64,000 nucleotides of DNA from Hydrogenispora ethanolica (GTDB lineage Bacteria > Bacillota > UBA4882 > UBA8346), in contig NZ_SLUN01000002.1 in the NCBI RefSeq assembly GCF_004340685.1, positions 300,063 to 364,062 on the forward strand, read 5' to 3'. Positions 43,346-50,959 of this stretch are shown here, piece after piece. The notes under the pieces are model-generated. The model had not been told where the DNA came from. It searched no databases and saw only the letters and a program-made list of their open reading frames with translations. Made by a program: the position numbers and the translations under genes. Numbering within the stretch: position 1 is the first letter of the stretch; each line of letters opens with the position of its first letter.

Positions 43346-44179
43346 TTATCCCTTAACGGCGCCCGCGGTGAGCCCCCGGACGAAGTATTTCTGGAGAAAC
43401 ATTGCAAAAATGATGACGGGAACATTGACAATGGTGCCGGCCGCTCCGATCATTCCCCATTTGATTCCCTCGGTGGTGACAAACCCGGCGATCAGGACCG
43501 GCGCGGTGCGGGTCTCGGTACCGGTAAAGATTAACGCCAAAACAAACTCCGACCAGTTGGCCATGAAACAGAAAACAAGGGTGGCGGTGAGCCCCTGTGA
43601 GACTAAAGGCAAGGTAACCCGCATCAGGGTCGAAAATATCGAACAGCCGTCGATCCGGGCCGCCTCCTCGATGGAAACCGGAACTTGCGCCAGATAACCG
43701 CGCATCATCCATACCACGAAAGCCAGATTCAGCGTCATGTAAATACAGATAATCGAAGTATAGCTGTTGACCAGATTCAGCGCACGAAACATCAGGAAAA
43801 ACGGCAGCACCAGCGCCATCGGCGGAGCGATCCGTGAAGCCAGAACCCAGAAGGCCAGGAAGTTTTGGCCCTTGAACTTGAACCGGGATAAGGCATAGGC
43901 CATCGGGGTCCCGATGAATCCCGCCAACAACGCGGCCATGGCGGCGATGAAGAAACTGTTCCATAAATATTTGAAAAACGGTTCATTGCGCAATAAGGAC
44001 TGATAATTTTCGAAGGTCGGCTTGAAAAACCAAACCGGCGGCATGGCAAAAGCATCGGTCCGGGATTTGATCGAAGTTAAAAACAGCCAGATGACCGGGA
44101 TCATAAAAGCGATTAAAATAACGGTGGCCAAAGCATGCAGCCAAAACTGGCGCCGTTTTTCACGTTGCGTAGCATTCAT
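43346..44179 (-). CDS. Sugar ABC transporter permease (MalG-like)
   Basis: A 277-residue permease with six helices. The EAA loop is SIEEAARIDGCSIFSTLMRVTLPL, and KYFVRGLTAGAVKG is the typical C-terminus. ATG at 44179 follows AAGGGGGG and overlaps the partner permease stop by four bases. It forms the channel with the gene before it; no ATPase is encoded nearby. Confidence 0.92.
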   Translation of the reverse strand: MNATQREKRRQFWLHALATVILIAFMIPVIWLFLTSIKSRTDAFAMPPVWFFKPTFENYQSLLRNEPFFKYLWNSFFIAAMAALLAGFIGTPMAYALSRFKFKGQNFLAFWVLASRIAPPMALVLPFFLMFRALNLVNSYTSIICIYMTLNLAFVVWMMRGYLAQVPVSIEEAARIDGCSIFSTLMRVTLPLVSQGLTATLVFCFMANWSEFVLALIFTGTETRTAPVLIAGFVTTEGIKWGMIGAAGTIVNVPVIIFAMFLQKYFVRGLTAGAVKG

Positions 44180-45081
44180 TCGTTTGTCCCCCCTTCGGAC
44201 GAAGTCTTGGTTAATAGGAGCATCAAGAGGGTAAAACCAATCGCGCAAGTGAACAAAATGGTGGCCAAAGCCGATGAGTAGCCCACCCGGTATTGTTCAA
44301 AGCCGGTGATATAGACGTAATAGTTCAAGGTTTCGGTGGCAATGCCGGGTCCTCCCGAGGTTAACGTATAGATCTTGGCGAACTCCCGGAAGGCCTCGAT
44401 CGCCCGCAGGGTCGCCACCACCGTCAAACCCGCTTTAATCATCGGAATTGTGATGTGCCAGGTCATTTGCCATCCGGAAGCGCCATCGATCCGCGCCGCT
44501 TCATACTGATCCTCCGGCAGATTCATCAAGAGAGCGAGGACCAGCAGCGTGACAAAGGGGGTATATTGCCAGATATCCACCACCAGCAAAGCCGGCAAGG
44601 CGAATAAGGGTTGGGAGAGCCACGTCTGGGGCGGAATATTCAGCAGCGAGAAAAAGTAATTGATAATTCCGTAGTTCGGATCATAGAGCATGCGCCAGTT
44701 CAGCCCGACGACAATCGGCGGAACCACCATGGGAATCAACAGCAGCGACTGGTAAATCGCACGCCTGCGATTCAATTGCTGTAACAGCAGCGCCAGCGCC
44801 ACCCCGAAAATCAGCTCCAGGATCGTCCCGACGCTGACAAAAACCGCCGACACTTTCATCGAATTCCAAAACCGGGGATCGGAAAATACATTGATATAAT
44901 TCAACAGGCCCAGGAAGCGGTTGCCGCCGGGATTGGCCATGTCCACCTTGAAAAAACCGAGAATGAGCGTCATCAAATAGGGAAAGGTGGTAAACAACAG
45001 CAAAACGACGACAATGGGCAGCACCAGCAATACCTTCTCATGGTTTTCCGTTAAAGAGAACCGAAACGATTTTGATTTCAC
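44176..45081 (-). CDS. Sugar ABC transporter permease (MalF-like)
   Basis: A 301-residue permease. EDQYEAARIDGASGWQMTWHITIPM is the EAA loop and SGGPGIATETLNYYVY is a typical last periplasmic loop. It has six helices after a short cytoplasmic N-terminus. The start at 45081 has GCGAGGTGAAGGCAG upstream. It follows the binding-protein gene across a 78-bp gap that holds an 11-bp hairpin. Confidence 0.92.
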   Translation of the reverse strand: MKSKSFRFSLTENHEKVLLVLPIVVVLLLFTTFPYLMTLILGFFKVDMANPGGNRFLGLLNYINVFSDPRFWNSMKVSAVFVSVGTILELIFGVALALLLQQLNRRRAIYQSLLLIPMVVPPIVVGLNWRMLYDPNYGIINYFFSLLNIPPQTWLSQPLFALPALLVVDIWQYTPFVTLLVLALLMNLPEDQYEAARIDGASGWQMTWHITIPMIKAGLTVVATLRAIEAFREFAKIYTLTSGGPGIATETLNYYVYITGFEQYRVGYSSALATILFTCAIGFTLLMLLLTKTSSEGGTNE

Positions 45082-45111
45082 TCTGCCTTCACCTCGCGTA
45101 GATTAGTAAAC

Positions 45112-45138
45112 CGGACTGAGGATGATTTCCTCAGTCCG
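45112..45138 (-). terminator. Intercistronic hairpin after the binding-protein gene
   Basis: A perfect 11-bp inverted repeat, CGGACTGAGGA (45112-45122) with TCCTCAGTCCG (45128-45138), lies between binding protein and permease genes. Like the hairpins at 13197 and 32990 it probably favours expression of the binding protein. Confidence 0.6.
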
Positions 45139-45159
45139 TCGATTTAGAGATTTATCAAC

Positions 45160-46467
45160 TTAGCGCGAGTAGTAACCGGCTTCCTTTAACGCATTTTGGA
45201 CTTCCGTCGCCGCGTCATTCAAGGCCTTCTTAACATCCTTTTCCTTGGTGAAAACCGACTGGACCTGAATGGAAATGGCATCGCCGATGCTCGGCCATTC
45301 CGGAATATTCACCGGGCGGTAAAACGGCAGCGCCATCTGCATCGATTCCTGAGTCACCTTGTACCAGTTGCCGTTATCCCAGTTGTAAATCCGTTGGTAC
45401 TCCGGATCTTTATAGACCGAGATCCGGGTCACGTCGGACCGGGAACCGGATTTGGCCATTGCCTTTTGCGTTTCGGCGCTGGTGGCCCATTTGATGAATT
45501 CCCAAGCGGCATCTTTACGTTTGGAGAAGTTGGTGATATTCAGGGAAGCCACCGCGATGGCGGGAAAACGTCCGGCCGGCCCTTTGGGAACCGGGGCATA
45601 ACCGATTTTGCCCGCCACTTTGGACAGGTCGGAGGCCTCAAACACCTGGGCGAAATTGGTGGCGTCGATGGTCATCGCCGCCTGGCCTTGCTGCATGGAA
45701 ACCTGGACTTCGTTCCATCCCATATTGACCGAACCCGGAGGGGAGTACTTCATCAGGTCGGCGAAGAACTGGGTCGCTTTTTGGCCTTGTTTGCTATTGA
45801 AGATCGGACGGTATTTCTTATCGAAATAATCCCCGCCGTAGGAACGGAGGAACATCGGCCAGAGATAACCGTTGGAGGCTTGCCCCCGGCCCGCTTTGAG
45901 GACGATGCCGTAGGTATTGCCTTTGGTCAGTTTTTGAGCGGCCGCCAACAATTCATCCATGGTCTGGGGCACCGCGACGCCGGCCGCGCTGAGCAGGTCC
46001 TTGCGGTACATCAAACAGGAACTTTCGCCATAGAACGGCAGGCCGTAGGTTTTCTTGTTGTATTTCTGAACATTGATAAAACCGGGCATGAAATCTTTGA
46101 TATTGGCGTCGGGCGATTTTTTGATATAACTATCCAATGGCGCCAGCCAGTTGGCCCGGGCGTACCGCGAAACATTGACGATCAGGGTCATGATCACATC
46201 GTAGTTATCCGCCCCCGCCGCAAAACTGGCTTCGGCCTTTTTGGCCAGCTCCGATTGGGGCAATTGATCGATATTGACTTTGATTCCGGTGGCTTTCTCA
46301 AACCCGGGCAACAGTTCCACCAAAGCCTTGGTGGCATTATGATCCTGCATCGCCACATTCAAAGTGACGCCGTCGAACTTTTTGGCCGCGCCCGCCCCGG
46401 CGCTCATCATGACCGAAGCCGCCATGAAAACGAGGAACATCCAAATGCTTCTGTGTTTAAAATTCAT
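45160..46467 (-). CDS. Sugar ABC transporter substrate-binding protein
   Basis: A 435-residue family 1 solute-binding protein with a signal peptide ending near AGAGAAK. VTLNVAMQDHNATKALVELL opens the mature part, and YGLPFYGESSCLMYRKDLL is the binding-lobe motif. The ATG at 46467 is preceded by GGGGAGG; a TTG one codon earlier is possible. It starts the operon with two permeases, two dehydrogenases and the aldolase remnant, suggesting a polyol or sugar ligand. The ROK regulator and a palindromic operator lie upstream. Confidence 0.88.
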   Translation of the reverse strand: MNFKHRSIWMFLVFMAASVMMSAGAGAAKKFDGVTLNVAMQDHNATKALVELLPGFEKATGIKVNIDQLPQSELAKKAEASFAAGADNYDVIMTLIVNVSRYARANWLAPLDSYIKKSPDANIKDFMPGFINVQKYNKKTYGLPFYGESSCLMYRKDLLSAAGVAVPQTMDELLAAAQKLTKGNTYGIVLKAGRGQASNGYLWPMFLRSYGGDYFDKKYRPIFNSKQGQKATQFFADLMKYSPPGSVNMGWNEVQVSMQQGQAAMTIDATNFAQVFEASDLSKVAGKIGYAPVPKGPAGRFPAIAVASLNITNFSKRKDAAWEFIKWATSAETQKAMAKSGSRSDVTRISVYKDPEYQRIYNWDNGNWYKVTQESMQMALPFYRPVNIPEWPSIGDAISIQVQSVFTKEKDVKKALNDAATEVQNALKEAGYYSR

Positions 46468-46763
46468 CAACTTTACCTCCCCAAATTTTTGGTTTCTGTT
46501 TCGCCTTACGTTACATTTTGCTCATCCATCACCTTCTTTTAAAAGCGTTGTGATTAAACCCTGTCCGCAAGTCAGGGCGTTCACAAAAGCGCGGGGAAGC
46601 AAGGGATAAAGTCGATTCAATTCTTTTTACCAGACAATTTCGGTTCGGAAGACTTTATCACATGGCTTCTTAAACTCAAATTTTTCGGTACGGGAATACT
46701 GCTCGGGAGAGGAAGCTTTCGATATGGTGACTGAAAGGTTTCGATGGGCTCTATATCAAATGC

Positions 46764-46782
46764 ATTAATTAACTTAATTAAT
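46764..46782. promoter_or_regulatory. Palindromic operator candidate for the ROK regulator
   Basis: ATTAATTAA-C-TTAATTAAT is a perfect 9+1+9 dyad between the end of the ROK gene and the binding-protein gene. A closely related dyad lies just before the ROK gene itself (48048-48062). AT-rich palindromes of this sort are common ROK repressor sites. Confidence 0.6.
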
Positions 46783-46809
46783 TGGGAAGACAAACCTTTG
46801 ATTATCCGG

Positions 46810-48027
46810 TTAAGCTTGCCACTTCGCCACAAACAGGTTTAACTCCGGATTTTCAAAGATATAATTGCTGACCATGGCTACCGTTCCCAAGAGCAGCGGA
46901 TTTTCTGACAATGAAGTCAGTTTGATCCGCAATCCGGCGGCTACCTCGGGAGGAAGCCGTTCCAAAGCCGCCTGTCTGATGCTATCCAGCCAGAAGGAGC
47001 CGAAGTCGTTCATATCTCCGTTGATCACGATTAACTCCGGATTGAAGGTATTCGTCAAATTGACGATGGCATAGCCGAGGTATTTTCCGCTCTCGACCAC
47101 CAGCTTCATGAGATCCGGGTCTCCCTTTTTCACCTGCTCTTTGAAGACTTCGAATCGGCTAATGGTGTCGGATCCGCGGATTTGCTGCGCTTTGGCGAGC
47201 AGGGCCATCGTGGAGCAATAGAGTTCCAGACACCCTTTATTGCCGCACCCGCAGGCCGGCCCGTCGAAGTTGATGCTCATATGACCGATCTCGCCGGCGA
47301 AGCCGAAGGCGCCGTGGTAGATCTGGTCGTCGATAATCACTCCCGCTCCCATGCCTTTGCTGATGAAAATGGATACCAAGTTGTGACATTCCTGTCCTTC
47401 GCTGAACCATTTCTCAGCTAAAGCCGCCGCGTTGGAATTGTTATCCAGCAGTACCGGGAGATTGAAGCGTTCTTCCAGGTATCGTTTGATCGGGACGGAT
47501 TGTTTCCATTCGGAAGGCACATTCGATACGAGGGCGAGTTCGCCTTTCTCGAGATTGATCGGTCCGGGCGCCGAGACCCCGATCCCGATGACCCGGCCTT
47601 TATTTTCATTGCTTTGAATGCAGGACTGAACCGCCAAATATAATTGATTCAAAATTTCAGCTATCGAAGCGCCGGTCTCCCAATAAAGCTTGTTTTTTTC
47701 CAATAATGCCCCGCTCAGATCGAATAAGGCATAGGAGATGTGATCCCGCCTCAGATTGACGCCGACGGCCAGAAAACGCCGGAAGTTCAGTTGCAGGGGG
47801 ATGGCGTTTTTGCCTGAGGAGCTGGCGAAGTCGCGGTCTTCCTTCACCAGGCCGATTTCGATCAGGTCGCGGATCAGGTTGGTAACCGCCGCGCCGGTCA
47901 GACCGCTCATTTCGGCCAGATCCTTGCGGCAGACGTGATCATGCTGCCGGAGCAGTTTCAATAAGGTCGAACGGTTTTCCAATTGCAGTTGAACCGTATT
48001 TTTGCCACGGGGGTTTTTGGTAATCAT
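46810..48027 (-). CDS. ROK-family transcriptional regulator (NagC/XylR type)
   Basis: A 405-residue repressor. An N-terminal winged helix-turn-helix (CRKDLAEMSGLTGAAVTNLI) is followed by the sugar-kinase-like ROK domain with ISKGMGAGVIIDDQIYHGAFG and the zinc motif CGCGNKGCLELYCS. It should bind a sugar and release operator DNA, controlling the downstream transporter/dehydrogenase operon and itself. The ATG at 48027 follows GGAAGGAT. The frame continues upstream to 48048 without a better site. Confidence 0.9.
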   Translation of the reverse strand: MITKNPRGKNTVQLQLENRSTLLKLLRQHDHVCRKDLAEMSGLTGAAVTNLIRDLIEIGLVKEDRDFASSSGKNAIPLQLNFRRFLAVGVNLRRDHISYALFDLSGALLEKNKLYWETGASIAEILNQLYLAVQSCIQSNENKGRVIGIGVSAPGPINLEKGELALVSNVPSEWKQSVPIKRYLEERFNLPVLLDNNSNAAALAEKWFSEGQECHNLVSIFISKGMGAGVIIDDQIYHGAFGFAGEIGHMSINFDGPACGCGNKGCLELYCSTMALLAKAQQIRGSDTISRFEVFKEQVKKGDPDLMKLVVESGKYLGYAIVNLTNTFNPELIVINGDMNDFGSFWLDSIRQAALERLPPEVAAGLRIKLTSLSENPLLLGTVAMVSNYIFENPELNLFVAKWQA

Positions 48028-48047
48028 GCGGTATCCTTCCAAGAACA

Positions 48048-48062
48048 ATTAATTTAATTAAT
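48048..48062. promoter_or_regulatory. Second palindromic operator candidate, upstream of the ROK gene
   Basis: ATTAATT-T-AATTAAT is a 7+1+7 dyad inside a longer AATT-rich run (48047-48067), about 20 bases before the ROK start codon. This position fits autorepression. Confidence 0.5.
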
Positions 48063-48067
48063 TAATT

Positions 48068-48449
48068 CGTTTGCCGGTTCCATAATCCTGCTGAGGTTTA
48101 AAATTTTTTTAATTTTCTTTTAAAAATTATTTTCGTTTGTTTTCCAGCCTGATATTTTGAGACGCGGCTTCAAAGGATATTCTTTAAAATTAAAGCTACG
48201 AGCACTCTTGGCAATCAAAGTATATTCCATTCCACCAATTGTACTTCTTGCCGAAAGACTTAAGTCGGATTTGAAAATTCGCTATTCTTGCGGTTTTAGT
48301 CTGAGTGGACCCAGCAACTTTTAGCCGTTTCTTACGGAGTTAACCAACAATGAATCTCGCTACATGAGTTGAAATATGTTGCAATGATTTTGAGTGTACA
48401 AAAACTTATTGCAAAATATATATCAACTGGTATTGAGTACTGTTGAAAA
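48068..48449. other. AT-rich gene-free stretch
   Basis: No gene, RNA or clear terminator is visible here. The sequence is much richer in AT than the neighbouring operons, with A and T runs near 48105-48135. Confidence 0.4.
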
Positions 48450-48722
48450 AGGCCGCCAGCTCCGTGATCCCGCCCGGCAACCGTGCGAGTATACTCCGTA
48501 ACTGGGCGACTATGCACGGTTACTGTGGGAGGATGCACGGCAAGCGCGAGAGTTCGCACAGTTACTGTGTAAGCTTGCACAGTAACTGTGCGAACATACT
48601 CCGTAACCGAGTGATCATGCACAGGAACTGAGATAGCATGCACCATAACTGTGCGAACATTTTCAGCAACCGGATGAACATCTTGAATGGTTCGAGGAAA
48701 ATCTTTGGAAACTGAATAAAGC
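48450..48722. repeat. Array C: about 13 degenerate 21-bp repeats, many with a short dyad
   Basis: Units begin at 48450, 48471, 48492, 48513, 48534, 48555, 48576, 48597, 48618, 48639, 48660, 48681 and 48702, with no change of step. The central units follow TGCACAGNAACTGTGNGANCA. The clearest hairpins are GCACAG-TAA-CTGTGC (48577-48591) and CACAG-TTA-CTGTG (48557-48569). Flanking units fade out gradually. An open minus-strand frame (48332-48817) reads as heptapeptide repeats here, but has no gene-like features. Confidence 0.85.
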
Positions 48723-49050
48723 TTTTTGGGAATACGGCTTATACGGTGAGGGCCGGGATCCAAATTCGCGGGAATTCGGAAGAAGGATGAAGTTTCCGCA
48801 GCGACAACAAATTCCATTTGTTTTGTGGGTTACAGTTTTGAAAAACGTAGTAAAATTGAATATAATTACGATGCTGCCACAGGATTTTAAGTTTACCTCG
48901 TTGGTACATTTTCTTTGGTTTCATCCCATGGTATCATGAGATTTGATAGTAGTAAAATGTGATGATAGTGACATAATCAAATCTTTTGATATCGGTAATA
49001 ACCGCACGGGTTGGGAGTTCAAGGATAAGAATTGCAAAGGGGTGTGTCGC

Positions 49051-49416
49051 TTGTTGAACAAACCGAATACGTATAGGCTGGAGAAATGGACAAAGAAAAG
49101 ATTCCACGGGTATCCGCTGGCCACGATTATTTATTACGGGCCAACCAATCAGGATGCAACGAAAGTCGTGGTATCAATCCTGAATGAACAGGACGAAATG
49201 ATGGAGCAACATAAATGGGTTTCCGAAAAAGATCTACGCTGGAATGAGGAGATCAACCGACAAATCATTGAATTTATTAACCTTCATAAGCCTCAAAGCG
49301 TTGTAACGCCGGGTAAAATTCTCGGGTGTCCCCACGAAGAGGGAATTGACTATCCGGAGGGAGAAAATTGTCCCAAATGCCCGTTTTGGGCAAATAAGGA
49401 CCGGTGGAAAGAGTGA
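49051..49416 (+). CDS. Conserved small protein with a C-terminal Cys/His motif
   Basis: A protein of about 121 residues. The core reads YRLEKWTKKRFHGYPLATII, and the C-terminus carries CPHEEGIDYPEGENCPKCPF, likely a zinc-binding knuckle (CPH plus CPKC). I believe that similar small proteins occur widely in bacteria without known function. The start is uncertain: TTG at 49051 lies eight bases after AAAGGGG and is preferred to a longer frame from 48943. The gene lies in an AT-rich patch between array C and the Fic pair. Confidence 0.6.
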   Translation: MLNKPNTYRLEKWTKKRFHGYPLATIIYYGPTNQDATKVVVSILNEQDEMMEQHKWVSEKDLRWNEEINRQIIEFINLHKPQSVVTPGKILGCPHEEGIDYPEGENCPKCPFWANKDRWKE

Positions 49417-49723
49417 TTCGGTATTTCGGCAGTATCGATTCATATGTTGGGTATTATCAGCTCCGATGCCAGAGCGGTTGACTCGACCGACACTCGCTTG
49501 TAGGGCGCGCCTAAATTAAGGTTTATCAACAGGAACGGATATCAATGCTATCATAATGTTCCTTTTCATTTTGAAAGGGGATTTTAAAAAAATATAGAAT
49601 TTCTTCTCAAGAAAAAGAAAATTCTAATCTGTAAGGTTTGCGGTGTTGAACGTAAGAAGTCCGAATTGAATATTATGATGAGGAATAAATTTATATGAGT
49701 ACTGCAGAGTAGGGGCTGATACC
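49417..49723 (+). other. AT-rich intergenic region before the Fic antitoxin
   Basis: No gene is recognisable. TTGAAC (49646-49651) and TATTAT (49671-49676) are a weak promoter pair with 19-base spacing. An imperfect AGAATTT/AAATTCT inverted repeat lies around 49598-49626. Confidence 0.35.
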
Positions 49724-49981
49724 GTGCCTAAAGTAAAAGTGAAAGTAAAAAGAAGATCATCTTCTGGAGTTAAAGTTCCAATAATGGCCCAAGAATTCAA
49801 GCTCCAAGGAAGAGTCAATAAAGCGCTGGCTAGTGTTCATGCGTCGATGGCGGTTGAGGGATTACAACCGGACAAAATTACTATTGCTCTAGGCAGACAA
49901 TTCCTTGAAGGTAAGATTAGCGGTCAGGAAGCTATTGCTAGGATTAAAGCAAGGTATCTTGCAGGCATTCGAAATGACTAG
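49724..49981 (+). CDS. Antitoxin of a Fic toxin (VbhA-like)
   Basis: An 85-residue protein with a basic, flexible N-terminus (MPKVKVKVKRRSSSG). Its helix HASMAVEGLQPDK contains S-M-A-V-E-G, a match to the (S/T)xxxE(G/N) inhibitory motif of Fic antitoxins, whose Glu blocks ATP binding in the toxin. The rest (LGRQFLEGKISGQEAIARIK) resembles the antitoxin VbhA domain. The GTG start at 49724 follows AGGGG. It overlaps the toxin gene by eight bases. Confidence 0.82.
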   Translation: MPKVKVKVKRRSSSGVKVPIMAQEFKLQGRVNKALASVHASMAVEGLQPDKITIALGRQFLEGKISGQEAIARIKARYLAGIRND

Positions 49982-50588
49982 TGGTTTTTCGAAGTATGAC
50001 CGTATTGAAACAACTCAGTCAATCTATTGCTATCCCGATACAGATGTTCTGAAGAATAAAGCTGGAATAACGGATTCCAAGACGCTTACCCAATACGAGG
50101 CAGATGTCACAGCGATGCGACAATACATGCTTGAAAAGAATCCGATAAAGGGTAGGTTTGGGATAACCCATTTAAGGAATATACATAAGCATATTTTTCA
50201 AGACGTTTACCCTTTTGCCGGGAAACTTAGGCTAGAGGATATTTGGAAAGAAGATACTTTCTTCTGTAAGAGTCAATTCCTTGAACCCAATCTCAAGTCC
50301 CTATTAGCTAAACTAGCTGCAGAAAATCATCTACGAAAACTCGGCCTAGAAGTTTTTATAAAGAGAGCCGCTTATTACATGTCTGAACTTAACATGATTC
50401 ATCCGTTCAGAGAGGGCAATGGGCGGACGATAAGAGAGTTTATTCGTTGTATGGCGTTGGATAACGGGTTTGATATTGATTGGTCACGGATCGATGGCCA
50501 AGAGTTATTGAAAGCCATGATCATTGCCGTAGATAACAGTTTAGAGCCTCTTGAGAAATGTCTTTATAAAGTTATTGTAAACGAATAA
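49974..50588 (+). CDS. Fic/DOC-family AMPylase toxin
   Basis: A 204-residue Fic protein. The catalytic motif HPFREGNGRTIREF matches HxFx(D/E)GNGRxxxR, with the active His, the phosphate-binding GNGR and the final Arg all present. FAGKLRLEDIWKEDTFFC fits the target-binding flap. It likely transfers AMP to a host protein when not held by the antitoxin just upstream. The ATG at 49974 lies inside the antitoxin stop region. The gene is markedly more AT-rich than its flanks, suggesting transfer. A terminator follows. Confidence 0.92.
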   Translation: MTSGFSKYDRIETTQSIYCYPDTDVLKNKAGITDSKTLTQYEADVTAMRQYMLEKNPIKGRFGITHLRNIHKHIFQDVYPFAGKLRLEDIWKEDTFFCKSQFLEPNLKSLLAKLAAENHLRKLGLEVFIKRAAYYMSELNMIHPFREGNGRTIREFIRCMALDNGFDIDWSRIDGQELLKAMIIAVDNSLEPLEKCLYKVIVNE

Positions 50589-50609
50589 AATAAGGAAGTA
50601 TGCTCTGAT

Positions 50610-50633
50610 GACTCCATTTGGAGTCTTTTTTTC
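50610..50633 (+). terminator. Terminator of the Fic pair
   Basis: GACTCC (50610-50615) and GGAGTC (50620-50625) with a four-base loop are followed by eight T. Confidence 0.85.
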
Positions 50634-50959
50634 GTCGTCACCCCCGGTACGGGAAAATCGTATCACAAGTGATGGCGAAAATTTTGATGTTTTTTTGCCC
50701 AAAAGACTTATATTCCAAGAGAATTAGGGATAATACTTATTCGTTTTTTCTACGATAGTTCCTAATACGGTAAACACTACGTTAAGGACAACCCGGCGGG
50801 ATCAAATTAGAATAAAGAGTGGGGACGGACGTCGATTCGGCTCACGTTTCTCTTGAGAGCCAAATTCAGCTTGTGACCCGCGGCAAAATGTTGCATAATA
50901 AGGGTGCGATCTTGACCCGGCCCGGGCGCTTGAAATTTTTGGGGCCGATGGGGAGCGAA
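50634..50959 (+). other. Intergenic region with a probable helicase promoter
   Basis: No gene is seen. TTGTGA (50871-50876) and CATAAT (50894-50899), 17 bases apart, form a likely promoter about 60 bases before the helicase start. The AT-rich character of the Fic patch ends near 50800. Confidence 0.5.

Noticed and set aside
27567..48722. CRISPR arrays
   Set aside because: Units are 21 bp in total with no conserved repeat separated by unique spacers of typical length, and no cas genes are present.
48332..48817. A 161-codon minus-strand frame through array C
   Set aside because: It is open only because of the 21-bp period, has no ribosome site and reads as low-complexity heptads.
49459..49505. 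tRNA-Ser-like fragment (GCCAGAGCGGTTGA)
   Set aside because: It resembles the D-arm region of tRNA-Ser, but the D stem does not pair, and no acceptor 3' strand, anticodon arm or T-arm follows.
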